A DNA stretch of 32,509 nt from CAZVEE01 sp964625525 (GTDB lineage: Bacteria > Pseudomonadota > Alphaproteobacteria > JAJFIK01): positions 1 through 32,509 of the forward strand of contig CAZVEE010000037.1 of NCBI GenBank assembly GCA_964625525.1, written 5' to 3'. The position numbers were made by a program, and so were the translations under genes. Every line of letters begins with the position of its first letter. The stretch's first letter is position 1. Below the pieces are notes generated by a model. The model was not told where the DNA came from and ran no database searches. It saw nothing but the letters and a program-made list of their open reading frames with translations. Below, piece by piece: positions 23,840-31,653 of this stretch.

Positions 23840-24595
23840 TCACGCGCCTTCAGCGATGAACGCCAAGACGGCGCGCTTGTGTTGTGGGTCACCGACCGTG
23901 AGCATGTGATCTTTGCCCGGAATAACCAGCGGCTCGGCGAAAGAATTCAGCTCCGCCAGCGGCCCCGGCAACCCGGCCACATCGTCCTTGCCGCCCGCCA
24001 CCACCAGCATGGGCCGGCGAATGGCGGCAAAGGCCTCGCGATCAAAAGGCGCGCGCACGCCGCGAATACAGGCCGCCAGGGCGTTGAGATCACCGCCATG
24101 CTTCAGAGCGAATGTGCGATAGGTGCCGCCCGGCGGCACCGCATCCGGCCCCTGGCCCAGCAACGAGCGGGCGATGGCGTCCGCGTCATCGGCCGGGTTT
24201 AACAGCGTCTCGCCAACGCCCGACAGCACGATATGGCGGAAGCGGCCCGGATCGAGCTTGGCCATGGCCATGGCGATGCGCGCGCCCATGGAATAGCCCA
24301 TCAACTCCACCCGCTCGAGCGCCAGATGATCCATGAGCGCGATCAGATCCCGCGCCATCAGCTCGGGCCGATATTCGTCGGGGTCATAGAATTTGGAGCT
24401 CTCGCCATGGCCGCGCAGATCTGGCGCGATGACCCGGTACCCGGCCCGCTCCAAAGTTTGGGTCCAGGACGTGGACACCCAGTTGAGCATCCGGTTGGAG
24501 GCAAAGCCATGCACCAGCAGCGCGGCGCGCCCGTCTCCGGTATCCTCGTAAGCGATCGTGGCGTTGGGACCTTGGAATTCCAAAAGCACCTCCAT
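23840..24595 (-). CDS. Alpha/beta-hydrolase fold protein
   Basis: A 251-residue cytosolic hydrolase. LLVHGFASN (26-34) supplies the oxyanion HG, DLRGHGES (59-66) is typical, the nucleophile Ser102 lies in GYSMGAR, the acid is Asp204 or Asp205 (GGKDDVAG), and His230 is in PGKDHMLTV. The catalytic set is therefore complete. ATG at 24595 is chosen because upstream in-frame sequence is Pro/Arg-rich and shows no fold; no strong Shine-Dalgarno is visible. Ester or lactone substrates are likely for this group, without further detail. It converges on the GNAT gene. Confidence 0.85.
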   Translation of the reverse strand: MEVLLEFQGPNATIAYEDTGDGRAALLVHGFASNRMLNWVSTSWTQTLERAGYRVIAPDLRGHGESSKFYDPDEYRPELMARDLIALMDHLALERVELMGYSMGARIAMAMAKLDPGRFRHIVLSGVGETLLNPADDADAIARSLLGQGPDAVPPGGTYRTFALKHGGDLNALAACIRGVRAPFDREAFAAIRRPMLVVAGGKDDVAGLPGPLAELNSFAEPLVIPGKDHMLTVGDPQHKRAVLAFIAEGA

Positions 24596-24999
24596 GACAA
24601 GACGGCACGCGATGACACCAGACCCGCGCGAGTCGATGGGGGCGCTCCTCCCGATTCTCACACAACCGGCGCCCGCCGGCGGAGACCTTGAATTTGGCTC
24701 CATTTCCCTTTTGACAACAGAATACAGAAAACGGGCTATTGCAGGGCCATTTCCCGCAGGGGCAGAGACACCCGTCACGCGGCGCCCACCGTGGCCGGTG
24801 CGGCTCGAGGGTCACACTGCGGAGCGAATGCCCGGATTACCCGCCTTGGACACGATCCTCTCATGGTCGCAATCATGAGGAAGCTGTAAGGTGATACGCG
24901 TATAACGTCGGTAAAGTGTATCGTACCGACTGGCAGGACCTTTGCGGGCGCGGGCGCCTCGGCGCGCGCCTCGTAAGGATCCATGCCGCCCACCCATGA
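24596..24999. other. Divergent intergenic region with an inverted repeat
   Basis: About 400 bases with no credible gene. It includes an AT-richer patch with TTGACA at 24711-24716 lacking a good -10 partner. A perfect 7-bp inverted repeat, GTCGGTA (24907-24913) and TACCGAC (24924-24930), has a ten-base spacer. The latter lies about 100 bases before the NYN gene and could be an operator. Confidence 0.4.
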
Positions 25000-25027
25000 C
25001 CGGCCAGACTGGACCGGCCAGACTGGA
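25000..25027 (+). repeat. Perfect tandem 14-bp duplication before the NYN gene start
   Basis: CCGGCCAGACTGGA occurs twice without a gap, ending two bases before the GTG start. It occupies the place where a Shine-Dalgarno would be expected. Confidence 0.9.
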
Positions 25028-25029
25028 TC

Positions 25030-25887
25030 GTGCCTGTGTTACGCCATTTGCGTTCAGCCCTTTTTTCGCGTCAGACTCGACACGCCCCGCGCGTATGGGT
25101 CTTCTTTGACGGTAGAAACGTGCGATCTGCAGCGCGAAAGGTCTTTGGCCCACCGATCTATGGTGATTTCAATCCGCTGCTGCTGGCGCGGGGTATGGCC
25201 GCGGCCCACGGCTGGCGGCTGGCCGGTGTGCATTACTATATCGGCGTGCCGGGTCCCGGCCGTCTGGTGCGCGGGGAAAGCCTGGACCAATGGGAAACCC
25301 GGGTCGGGCGCTGGCGCGATCAGGGGGTCAGCGTCTTCACCAGCACCCTCACCGGTCACAACCGGGAAAAGGGCGTCGATCTGCGCATGGCGCTCGACAT
25401 GGTGCGCCGGGTCGAAGATGGCGGCTGTGACGTGATTGTCGTGGTCAGCTGCGACCAGGATTTCCGCGAAGCCGTGGTGGAACTGCGCAACCGCGCCGCC
25501 GTGAAGGGGCGGGCTCTGCAGGTGGCCACCGCGTTCCCGTCCGATGGCACCGGTGTGGCGCGGGGCATCGATAATGCCGATAGGCACATCCCCCTCAGCC
25601 GACAGGATTTTGCCCACGCCCTGGATGTGACCGGGCGCACCGTGCTGCCCCTCACCCGTCCGCAGCCGTATCAGCGCACGGCCTCCTGGCTGCGCCGGTC
25701 CGCCGCCGCCGCCGGCGCGCTCTACATGGCTTTCACCGCGGCCACATTTGGCCATATCCACGCCAGCCGCGCGGCGGTGGCGCCCGCTCCGGCGGCGCAA
25801 GTGCTCACTGACTGCGCTCGCTCCCTGGCCTGGCCCGTCTATTGGAGTTCTGAAGAGCGGCGCGTGGCGATCGCCAAGACCGAGTAA
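25030..25887 (+). CDS. NYN (PIN-like) domain protein with C-terminal membrane helix
   Basis: NYN domains are metal-dependent PIN-like ribonuclease folds. In this 285-residue protein the acidic residues expected of the site are present: Asp27 and Asn30 in VFFDGRNV, Asp117 in EKGVDLRMALDMV, and Asp142 and Asp144 in VVVSCDQDF. The fold spans about 20-195. A hydrophobic helix (about 223-242) would anchor it in the membrane, with the last 40 residues, including one Cys, outside. The start is GTG with no clear Shine-Dalgarno; tandem duplications flank both gene ends. RNase activity is inferred from the family; target unknown. Confidence 0.78.
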   Translation: MPVLRHLRSALFSRQTRHAPRVWVFFDGRNVRSAARKVFGPPIYGDFNPLLLARGMAAAHGWRLAGVHYYIGVPGPGRLVRGESLDQWETRVGRWRDQGVSVFTSTLTGHNREKGVDLRMALDMVRRVEDGGCDVIVVVSCDQDFREAVVELRNRAAVKGRALQVATAFPSDGTGVARGIDNADRHIPLSRQDFAHALDVTGRTVLPLTRPQPYQRTASWLRRSAAAAGALYMAFTAATFGHIHASRAAVAPAPAAQVLTDCARSLAWPVYWSSEERRVAIAKTE

Positions 25888-25914
25888 CGCCAGCGGACCG
25901 AGTAACGCCAGCGG
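25879..25914 (+). repeat. Perfect tandem 18-bp duplication spanning the NYN stop codon
   Basis: ACCGAGTAACGCCAGCGG occurs twice head-to-tail. The NYN stop TAA lies in the first copy, and a second in-frame TAA lies in the other. It ends exactly where the stop codon of a small minus-strand ORF begins. Confidence 0.9.
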
Positions 25915-26094
25915 TCAGAACCGCTGCCAGAGCCGCGCGATCCCCAGGCCCACGGCGCCACCCAGAAGCGCAGCGCTGCCCAGCACCAGCCCCAATCCGG
26001 GCCGCAGCCCCCACACCCATCCCGCACACGCCATAGCGCCGCAGGCTCCCAAGAGCCCACCGCGCCAGTCCGCGCGTGAAGAGAACTCTGGCAC
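25915..26094 (-). CDS. Putative 59-residue two-helix membrane protein
   Basis: A short ORF (GTG start) beginning one codon after the stop of the upstream membrane protein gene and in the same frame. The product starts VPEFSSRADWRGG and has two hydrophobic stretches (about 12-29 and 32-53) with a positive C-terminus (ARLWQRF). Codon composition matches GC-rich neighbours. The Shine-Dalgarno is poor (AAGAG directly before the start), so translational coupling or stop readthrough would be needed. It resembles no family I know; it could be a degraded C-terminal extension of the upstream gene. Confidence 0.45.
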   Translation of the reverse strand: MPEFSSRADWRGGLLGACGAMACAGWVWGLRPGLGLVLGSAALLGGAVGLGIARLWQRF

Positions 26095-26097
26095 CTC

Positions 26098-26631
26098 TTA
26101 GGAGGGTTTAGCCGGGCTGGTGCGGCTCGCGGCCTGTTGGCTCGCCCGCTCGTTTTTCTCGGCAATGCTGGTGGTCACCCGGTCCCAAATCCGGTCACGC
26201 ATGATCACCGCGAGTGTATGACTGCCGATCACCACACCCCCCACAATGCCCAGATTGAGCAGGCTGGTGAGGAACAGGCCCATGGCCGGCGGCTCATTCG
26301 GCTGACGGATTTCCGCCATGAAAATCAGGATGAAGGTGGGCACCACAATGAGCCCCAGTGCCGCGTAGATCAGGAAAATCCCTCGACACATTTCGATGAA
26401 ATTTTCCCGGATCACATACTGCATGTTCCGGTCGCTGGGATCATTGGCCCGGTCCGCGTGGGACGGCACGGCGAAAACGCGAATGGTGGGATGCATCAGA
26501 AAGTCCGTGGTGACGTTGCTGACCACGAAGCTCAGCAACACAGCCAGGATCGGACCGCCGAACACCCACAGGACGGACAGCACAAGGAATAAGGTCAGCG
26601 GATGAAAAATCAGGAGTGGATCAGTACCCAT
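26098..26631 (-). CDS. Multi-pass membrane protein of unknown function
   Basis: A 177-residue protein with about four membrane helices (roughly 8-25, 27-45, 84-106 and 120-142). The middle loop (HPTIRVFAVPSHADRAND) and the C-terminal tail are polar; the tail is Lys/Ser/Ala-rich (EKNERASQQAASRTSPAKPS). GAGGCGGCC precedes the ATG. No family recognised. It may be co-transcribed with the tiny ORF that follows one codon later. Confidence 0.75.
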   Translation of the reverse strand: MGTDPLLIFHPLTLFLVLSVLWVFGGPILAVLLSFVVSNVTTDFLMHPTIRVFAVPSHADRANDPSDRNMQYVIRENFIEMCRGIFLIYAALGLIVVPTFILIFMAEIRQPNEPPAMGLFLTSLLNLGIVGGVVIGSHTLAVIMRDRIWDRVTTSIAEKNERASQQAASRTSPAKPS

Positions 26632-27147
26632 GGCCGCCTCGCCGCCCGCAAAAGCTCATTTCCCAAGAGCCGGCTTGGAAAACCCTTTGTTTCAGGGTGC
26701 CCTCACGACCCGGCCCATGCGCCTCGAAAAGTCCGCTCGAGATGACACTTAGCCACGCGCCGGATTGCTCCGGTGGTTTCAGCCCCGTCCCCTCTCCACC
26801 CGGACCGCCTTGTCTTCGCTGTCGAAACGGCGATACGGCAACGGTTTACGGGTGTCGGCTCCCTCCAAAGTGCTGTCAATACGGTAAATGGGGAAGCGGG
26901 GTCAGGCAAGTGGAACTCCGCACCTGACGGGAGTTGGCCCCACGCATCCCGCTTAGCGTGACCGATTGCCTGCCGAAATGCGCGAAACGTTGCTCTTTTG
27001 CCACCCTTGGGCGGGGTGGTCCCCTGCCCCGGCGCCTGCGACCGATTCGCTCGCGGCTGCGGATTGTCAGCGCGGGTGCGATCTGCCAGCGTTGAACGGA
27101 CGGATCACGACACAACTGGAAGTATTTTAGTCCTCAAGGAGGTTCTC
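26632..27147. other. Long intergenic stretch (about 516 bases)
   Basis: No ORF here has convincing composition. A short hairpin (CCACCC at 27001-27006 with GGGTGG at 27014-27019) is the only structure seen. The region separates divergent genes and should hold the promoter of the SIMPL gene, but no clear motif is visible. It could be decayed coding sequence. Confidence 0.5.
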
Positions 27148-27894
27148 ATGTCCCGCTTTATTCGTGCCGCCACCCTGTCCCTGGCTCTGATCCTACCGAT
27201 TGGTGCCGTCCAGGCCGAAGAGATGCCCTATATGGCAGTTCTGGGCGCCGGTGAAGCGTCCCAAGCGCCCGATGCCGCAACGGTGACAGCCGTCGTGGAA
27301 GCGGAGGCCGAGACCACGGGCGCCGCAAGCGCTGCGACAACAGCACTGCTGATGGCACTCACGGAAGGCCTGGCGGATTTGGGCATTGAGGAGACGCATC
27401 TGCGCTTTGACAGCCCCCGCGTGGTGGAAGTGACGGACTATGTGCGCCAGCCAGACGGCTCGCAGCAGAGGGTGGTGACGGGTTTCGCCTCCAGCCAGGG
27501 GATCGAGGTGAGCGTGCGCGACCTGGATCAGCTGGGCGGGGTTGTCGCAGCGCTTGCCGCAGGCGGCGCCCAGATCTCTTCGAGCGTGCAGTTCACAGTG
27601 GATGACACCGCGGCTCTTCACGCCGCAGCCCGCGCCGCAGCCGTGGCCGATGCCCGGCAAAAAGCCGAGGACTACGCCGCCGGCTCGGGCCGCACACTGG
27701 GCGCTCTCGTGATCCTGGAGGAAAGCAATCTCCAGAGCTACCGCCTCACCCCCACCCTGCAGGCGGAAACCGCGGGCCGGGCGCGCGACGAAGTCATCTC
27801 GGTGACCGGATCCCGCCTCCCGGCCGTGCCGCTGACCCCCCAACCGGTGCGCACCGAGGTGACCATCTACGCCAAATACGCGCTGGAGGACTAA
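27148..27894 (+). CDS. Exported SIMPL (DUF541) domain protein
   Basis: A 248-residue periplasmic protein of the SIMPL/YggE-like family, associated with stress tolerance, exact function unknown. The signal peptide ends near residue 23 (GAVQA-EEM). The domain opens with LGAGEASQAPDAATV (typical V.G.G.....PD), has the middle SSQGIEVSVRDLDQLG, the VQFTVDD strand, the helix AARAAAVADARQKAEDYA, and closes with VRTEVTIYAKYAL. A perfect AAGGAGG five bases before ATG 27148 decides the start. Monocistronic; the tRNA fragment lies 15 bases past its stop. Confidence 0.9.
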   Translation: MSRFIRAATLSLALILPIGAVQAEEMPYMAVLGAGEASQAPDAATVTAVVEAEAETTGAASAATTALLMALTEGLADLGIEETHLRFDSPRVVEVTDYVRQPDGSQQRVVTGFASSQGIEVSVRDLDQLGGVVAALAAGGAQISSSVQFTVDDTAALHAAARAAAVADARQKAEDYAAGSGRTLGALVILEESNLQSYRLTPTLQAETAGRARDEVISVTGSRLPAVPLTPQPVRTEVTIYAKYALED

Positions 27895-27908
27895 GCCAGC
27901 TGCCAACG

Positions 27909-27960
27909 CGGCCGAGGGAATTGAAGTCCTTTGCGTCTACGAATTCCGCCACGCCCGGAC
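27909..27960 (-). pseudogene. Degenerate 5' half of a tRNA-Leu
   Basis: These 52 bases match the intact tRNA-Leu(UAA) of this window (31083-31134) with four substitutions. The match runs from two bases before the mature 5' end through the acceptor 5' strand, D-arm and anticodon arm, then stops in the variable region. One substitution changes the anticodon to CAA, one breaks an anticodon-stem pair, and one hits the D-loop GG. The variable arm, T-arm and 3' acceptor strand are absent, so it cannot be a tRNA. It lies in the 3' flank of the beta-barrel gene, same strand. Confidence 0.9.
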
Positions 27961-27996
27961 GGACGGACGATCAAAGCCCGCTGTCAAAGCCCCGTA

Positions 27997-29172
27997 TCAA
28001 AGCCCCACCGCAAAGCGTCGGCGCAGGCCAACGGTCAGACTGAGCCGGTCTTCTTCCTGATCCACCAGGCTCGCGTCCAGGCGCAGCGCACCGCGCCAGC
28101 CAGAGCGGTGACGGGCATCAACGCCGGCCGAGAGGTTAAGACCATTGCGGTCATCGCCATCGAACCCGTCCGAGCGCCGCAGATCGCGCGCATAGGTCAG
28201 GCGTAAACCCGGTCGCCACTGGCCCCAACTGCGGGGCATCACATAGTCCAGGCCGCCGCCTATCGAGCCCTGAACTAGGGTTTCGGTGCGGTCGTCAAAG
28301 CGTGCTCCCAAACCATCGCGATACCCCCCGACCCGGCTGCGCGTGGCCACAAGACCGGCCTGCCAGTGCGGCTGCCAGCCCCCTTGGCCCGCACTGGTGG
28401 GGCCCAAGCGATACCGCCCGCCGATGAGCCCCTGGACAACGCCACGCCGGCGAGAGGTCTGTGCGCTCACCGGCCCGCCGCCGACACCGGCCGAGCGGTC
28501 TTGGCGCACGCCGCCCCAGCCGCCCCCGACCGAGCCGGCGAGGTACAGCGGTCCGCGCCGAGTCACGAGATACAGCGACAGCATGTGCTCACGCACCCGC
28601 TGCGCCCGTGGACCGGGACCACCACTGGGAACGTCAAAAGTCGATGCCATATGGCTGAATCGGTAAGAGATGCCGGCCGTCGTCGCAGGCCCAAAGGACC
28701 GCTCCAGCCCTGCTGCTACACCCACCAGATCAGTATCGAACTCCGTCCCCGCGCTATTGCCGTCCTGGGTCACCAGGTTCATCCGGCTCCAGATGGTCAC
28801 AGGGACACGCGCCGAGCCGGCGCTAAAGGCCGGGCCGGTGCGCGGATTACTTTGAGCCAGTTGGAGTGTGGCGAGTTGCAGAGGCGCACGGCTATGGCCT
28901 TGGGAGGCCCCCCGGCCAAATGCTGCCCCATCTCCTGCGACGCTCAGCGCCCAGAGAGTGTCCCGGTCTACAAAAGCCTGGAGACGCAGGAGCGAGGGCT
29001 CCAGCAACGTCCTCGCATCCACCGGATCGGTAGGCTCTTCAACGGGGGGCACGTCCAGGGGCGGCATTTCCGTGGTCTGCCCCTGGACCGCCTGCCCCCA
29101 CAGAACAGCGGGAACCAGCGCCGATAATCCGAGCGCAATCAGCCGCGCGCGAAAGACGCGTCCTTGAGCCAT
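27997..29172 (-). CDS. Predicted outer-membrane beta-barrel protein (autotransporter-barrel-like)
   Basis: A 391-residue exported protein. The signal peptide is about 1-32 (ending AVQGQ); a Pro/Glu-rich linker follows (MPPLDVPPVEEPTDP). From about residue 105 to the end, alternating polar and hydrophobic strands with Gly/Arg-rich turns resemble an autotransporter barrel of about 12 strands (AGISYRFSHMAS, LYLAGSVGGGWGG, RPGLRLTYARDLRR, LSLTVGLRRRFAVGL). No sizeable passenger is present. The ATG lies 34 bases inside the end of the upstream coiled-coil gene, in another frame, so the two are coupled. The barrel is inferred from pattern; no family match is known to me. Confidence 0.65.
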   Translation of the reverse strand: MAQGRVFRARLIALGLSALVPAVLWGQAVQGQTTEMPPLDVPPVEEPTDPVDARTLLEPSLLRLQAFVDRDTLWALSVAGDGAAFGRGASQGHSRAPLQLATLQLAQSNPRTGPAFSAGSARVPVTIWSRMNLVTQDGNSAGTEFDTDLVGVAAGLERSFGPATTAGISYRFSHMASTFDVPSGGPGPRAQRVREHMLSLYLVTRRGPLYLAGSVGGGWGGVRQDRSAGVGGGPVSAQTSRRRGVVQGLIGGRYRLGPTSAGQGGWQPHWQAGLVATRSRVGGYRDGLGARFDDRTETLVQGSIGGGLDYVMPRSWGQWRPGLRLTYARDLRRSDGFDGDDRNGLNLSAGVDARHRSGWRGALRLDASLVDQEEDRLSLTVGLRRRFAVGL

Positions 29173-30872
29173 ATGCGAAATCCATAGTCATACTCCTCAC
29201 CATTCACAACCTTGCTTACAGTGATGGTCAAGAAGATGTGATGATTGGCCCGATCGATCCGCACACGGCCGGTCTCGACGGAATTAAAGAGTGCGAAATC
29301 CACCGTAATGCCGTCTTCCTCTAGCCCGTCGCGTTGAGCCTGACGGGCATCCTGGAAAAGCCCGGCCACGAGGCGCAGATTGGCCGTGGTCAACCCACCA
29401 TCGGCCATCATCTGATCGATTTGTTCCGGAGTCGGCGCATGGGGGTGTTCCAGAAGTACGCGCCACATCCGCATGAGCAGGCTGTATGCGCCCATTGAGT
29501 CCATGGTGATGTCATCGGCAGGCAACCAGTTTGGATAGTCCCGATCCCGCGTTTCGATGCGCAGGCGGTTGGGTTCCGCAGGGTCGACGATAACGCGCCA
29601 TTCTACGCCCGGCAGGTTGGGATCACGGTCGCTCAGCACAATCGCGCGCGGTGGACCATAATCGCGAACAAAATCCTCCGCCCGCCTCTCATCACGAGTC
29701 AGTGCGGCACGCCGGGCCTCTTCGGCTTGTGCCGCCTGGGCGGCTTGAGCGCGAGCCGTGGCCTCCTGCGCGGCCCGGCGCGCTGCCTCATCCTGCCGGC
29801 GCCGCTCATCGCCGTTCGGTCCGAGATATCGCAGGTCGCGCCGAAGAGCTTCTAAATCGGCCTCGCGGCGGCGTTCGCGATCCTCATTGATTCGCTCAAG
29901 CATTTCGCGTTCCGCGTCACGAAGCGGCAGCGCGCCCGGCGACCGGCCACGCTCCATCACTTCCATCTCCGCCTCGAGAATTTCACGGCGCAAGCGCTGG
30001 TTGGCACGCTGCATAAAGTCGGTGATAAAAACGCGCTGGCGCTCCACCGCCTCCCGTTGCAGCTGATCAACAGGCACAGTGCGCCGCGATGCGGGGATGG
30101 CCGGCCGGTCCACTTCAGACGGCGAGACGGGGATGGAGAGATCCAACTCGTCCGGGTGCCAACCGGCACCGCGGCCCAGGTCCTGCGCTGGGAGGGCCGG
30201 GTCATTCGCCGGGACGGGCGCTTGTCCGGTGCGCTCAGGCGAGACTGGCAGATAAATGGTGCGCCCATCCATATTCGTCGCCGCACTCCACCGGCCCTGT
30301 TGCTGCACCGACTCCACTTTCGGCTTTGCTGCCTCAGCCGGGCGGCGCGCCTGGAGGGTATCGATGGCGCGCCCCAACGCCTCTAGTGTCCGGTCCTGCA
30401 ACGCGTCGCCCGCCTCCAGCGCCGCTTCGAGAGTTTCGAAAATATCCGGGTGCCCCTCAACGACATAACCGAGACCGGCCGGTGTCCCAACCTGACGGAT
30501 ACCGTATTGCTGGGCACGGAGGATGTCGTAGAACACCATCATGCTCGGGGGAGCCGTGCGAGCATCCTCAACGCCCTCGCCCAGCGTACCGTGATGGCGC
30601 AGAAACGCTCTCAAGCGGCGGCCCGCTTGCTCAAGATCGTCAGCCGCGAGAGCATGGTCCGCAAGAGCCCGCGACGCGGCCGCGGCGGCCTCCGGATCAA
30701 GAGTGGGATCGGTGAGCGGTGGCTCGATCACAGGGTCCGCAGTCGGCACCTCCGGCGCACTCGTTACCGGCTCGGGATAATCCTCGGGGAAATCACTTTG
30801 AGCCCCAGCGCTCGCGGCCATCCCGACCGACAGCAGAAAGCCCGATGCGATCACGATCCAAAACCTCGCCAT
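29139..30872 (-). CDS. Large exported coiled-coil protein of unknown function
   Basis: A 577-residue protein with a signal peptide (about 1-24, ASAGA-QSD). Then come a Pro/Glu-rich stretch (27-62), a helical region (65-180), a Pro-rich linker (205-262), a long Arg/Glu/Ala coiled coil (about 268-402, with DEAARRAAQEATARAQAAQA), and a C-terminal alpha/beta domain (about 405-577) containing VEWRVIVD, RLRIETRDRDYPNWLP and HHIFLTITVSKVV. No known motif was found. GAGGGAGC precedes the ATG. It overlaps the beta-barrel gene; the pair suggests an envelope-spanning structure with this protein in the periplasm. Confidence 0.75.
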   Translation of the reverse strand: MARFWIVIASGFLLSVGMAASAGAQSDFPEDYPEPVTSAPEVPTADPVIEPPLTDPTLDPEAAAAASRALADHALAADDLEQAGRRLRAFLRHHGTLGEGVEDARTAPPSMMVFYDILRAQQYGIRQVGTPAGLGYVVEGHPDIFETLEAALEAGDALQDRTLEALGRAIDTLQARRPAEAAKPKVESVQQQGRWSAATNMDGRTIYLPVSPERTGQAPVPANDPALPAQDLGRGAGWHPDELDLSIPVSPSEVDRPAIPASRRTVPVDQLQREAVERQRVFITDFMQRANQRLRREILEAEMEVMERGRSPGALPLRDAEREMLERINEDRERRREADLEALRRDLRYLGPNGDERRRQDEAARRAAQEATARAQAAQAAQAEEARRAALTRDERRAEDFVRDYGPPRAIVLSDRDPNLPGVEWRVIVDPAEPNRLRIETRDRDYPNWLPADDITMDSMGAYSLLMRMWRVLLEHPHAPTPEQIDQMMADGGLTTANLRLVAGLFQDARQAQRDGLEEDGITVDFALFNSVETGRVRIDRANHHIFLTITVSKVVNGEEYDYGFRIWLKDASFARG

Positions 30873-31045
30873 GACAAAGCTCCCTCGCGGGAGGCCGTGA
30901 GCATGCCTTCCCGATCTGCACCTGCGACATTATGGCTGGATACAATCATGGCGGGTTAGCGCTGGCAAGCCCTGCCATCTGAGATTTTCCCTGATGACGG
31001 CGCCACTTACACCGGCAGATCTATGCGGACGCTTGACGGGGCAAC

Positions 31046-31132
31046 TGGTCCGGGCGGCCGGACTTGAACCGGCATGACCATACGGCCGAGGGATTTTAAG
31101 TCCCTTGCGTCTACCAATTCCGCCACGCCCGG
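31046..31132 (-). tRNA. tRNA-Leu (anticodon UAA)
   Basis: An 87-base tRNA with encoded CCA. The acceptor CCGGGCG pairs with CGCCCGG, followed by discriminator A. The D-arm has AATTGGTAGACGC, the anticodon arm AGGGA-CTTAAAA-TCCCT places UAA at 31096-31098, and the T-arm is GCCGG-TTCAAGT-CCGGC. The long variable arm is typical of class II tRNA-Leu. Confidence 0.97.
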
Positions 31133-31157
31133 ACAGACTCACCAATCAGCGTGGCCC

Positions 31158-31185
31158 AGCATAATGAGACGCGGGACCCGTGCAA
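31158..31185 (-). promoter_or_regulatory. Candidate promoter of tRNA-Leu
   Basis: On the minus strand TTGCAC (-35-like) and TATGCT (-10-like) are separated by 16 bases. Initiation would fall about 20 bases before the mature tRNA 5' end. Motifs are imperfect but the position is right. Confidence 0.4.
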
Positions 31186-31218
31186 TGGCCTTCGGTGCCC
31201 ATCGGCGGCGGAAACGGG

Positions 31219-31569
31219 TTATGGCTGGCGCCCCTCCCAAATGGGCCAGCAGGTGGTGCGGCCCTCGGCCGTGAGCCGGGCCCAGGTAACGGCACGGGCG
31301 GCCTCGCCGGAAGGCGCCTCGGTTTGAAGGGTCAAATCCGAAGCGCCAGTGCACCAGACCCGGAACTGATGGGTGCCCGCCTGGGCATAGGCCGCCTTGT
31401 CCCGCTCCAGGGGCGGACTGGCCCGCGCCACTAAGATCAGCACCAGGCTCAAGGCGCCCAGACTGAGCCCGCATAGGGCCACTGTGGCCATGACCCAGCC
31501 ATGCCGCCAGCCCACGGCACTGCCCAACCATAGACGCTGCCCCCACCACCGATCCAAGCCCCTGTCCAT
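31219..31569 (-). CDS. Small single-pass membrane protein of unknown function
   Basis: A 116-residue protein. A basic/Trp-rich N-terminus (MDRGLDRWWGQRLWLG) precedes one membrane helix (about 26-48, MATVALCGLSLGALSLVLIL), then a small outer domain with two Cys (RVWCTGAS and RTTCWPIW) likely to be disulfide-bonded. ATG at 31569 is chosen for the GGGGAGGG Shine-Dalgarno seven bases upstream; an ATG 22 codons earlier is possible. No family recognised. It is divergent from the thioesterase gene. Confidence 0.65.
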   Translation of the reverse strand: MDRGLDRWWGQRLWLGSAVGWRHGWVMATVALCGLSLGALSLVLILVARASPPLERDKAAYAQAGTHQFRVWCTGASDLTLQTEAPSGEAARAVTWARLTAEGRTTCWPIWEGRQP

Positions 31570-31653
31570 GGACGCCCTCCCCGCTGCCCTCGGACCAGAA
31601 GTGAAGCAGGTCCACCTTGCGAAAGGGTTGGTCATCAGCCCTTGCCCGGCTGT

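Noticed and set aside
24711..24740. Sigma-70 promoter starting at TTGACA
   Set aside because: No acceptable -10 hexamer lies 16-18 bases downstream; the best is GGCTAT or GCTATT.
24558..24878. 106-codon plus-strand frame in the region upstream of the NYN gene
   Set aside because: It overlaps the alpha/beta-hydrolase N-terminus, lacks a ribosome-binding site and shows no domain pattern.
27909..27960. A functional second tRNA-Leu(CAA)
   Set aside because: Variable arm, T-arm and 3' acceptor strand are missing, and one anticodon-stem pair is broken. It is only a fragment.
27960..31046. A complete integrative element between the tRNA copies
   Set aside because: No integrase, excisionase or transfer gene is present, and the remnant is a 5' rather than 3' tRNA piece. 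Kept only as a possible scar.
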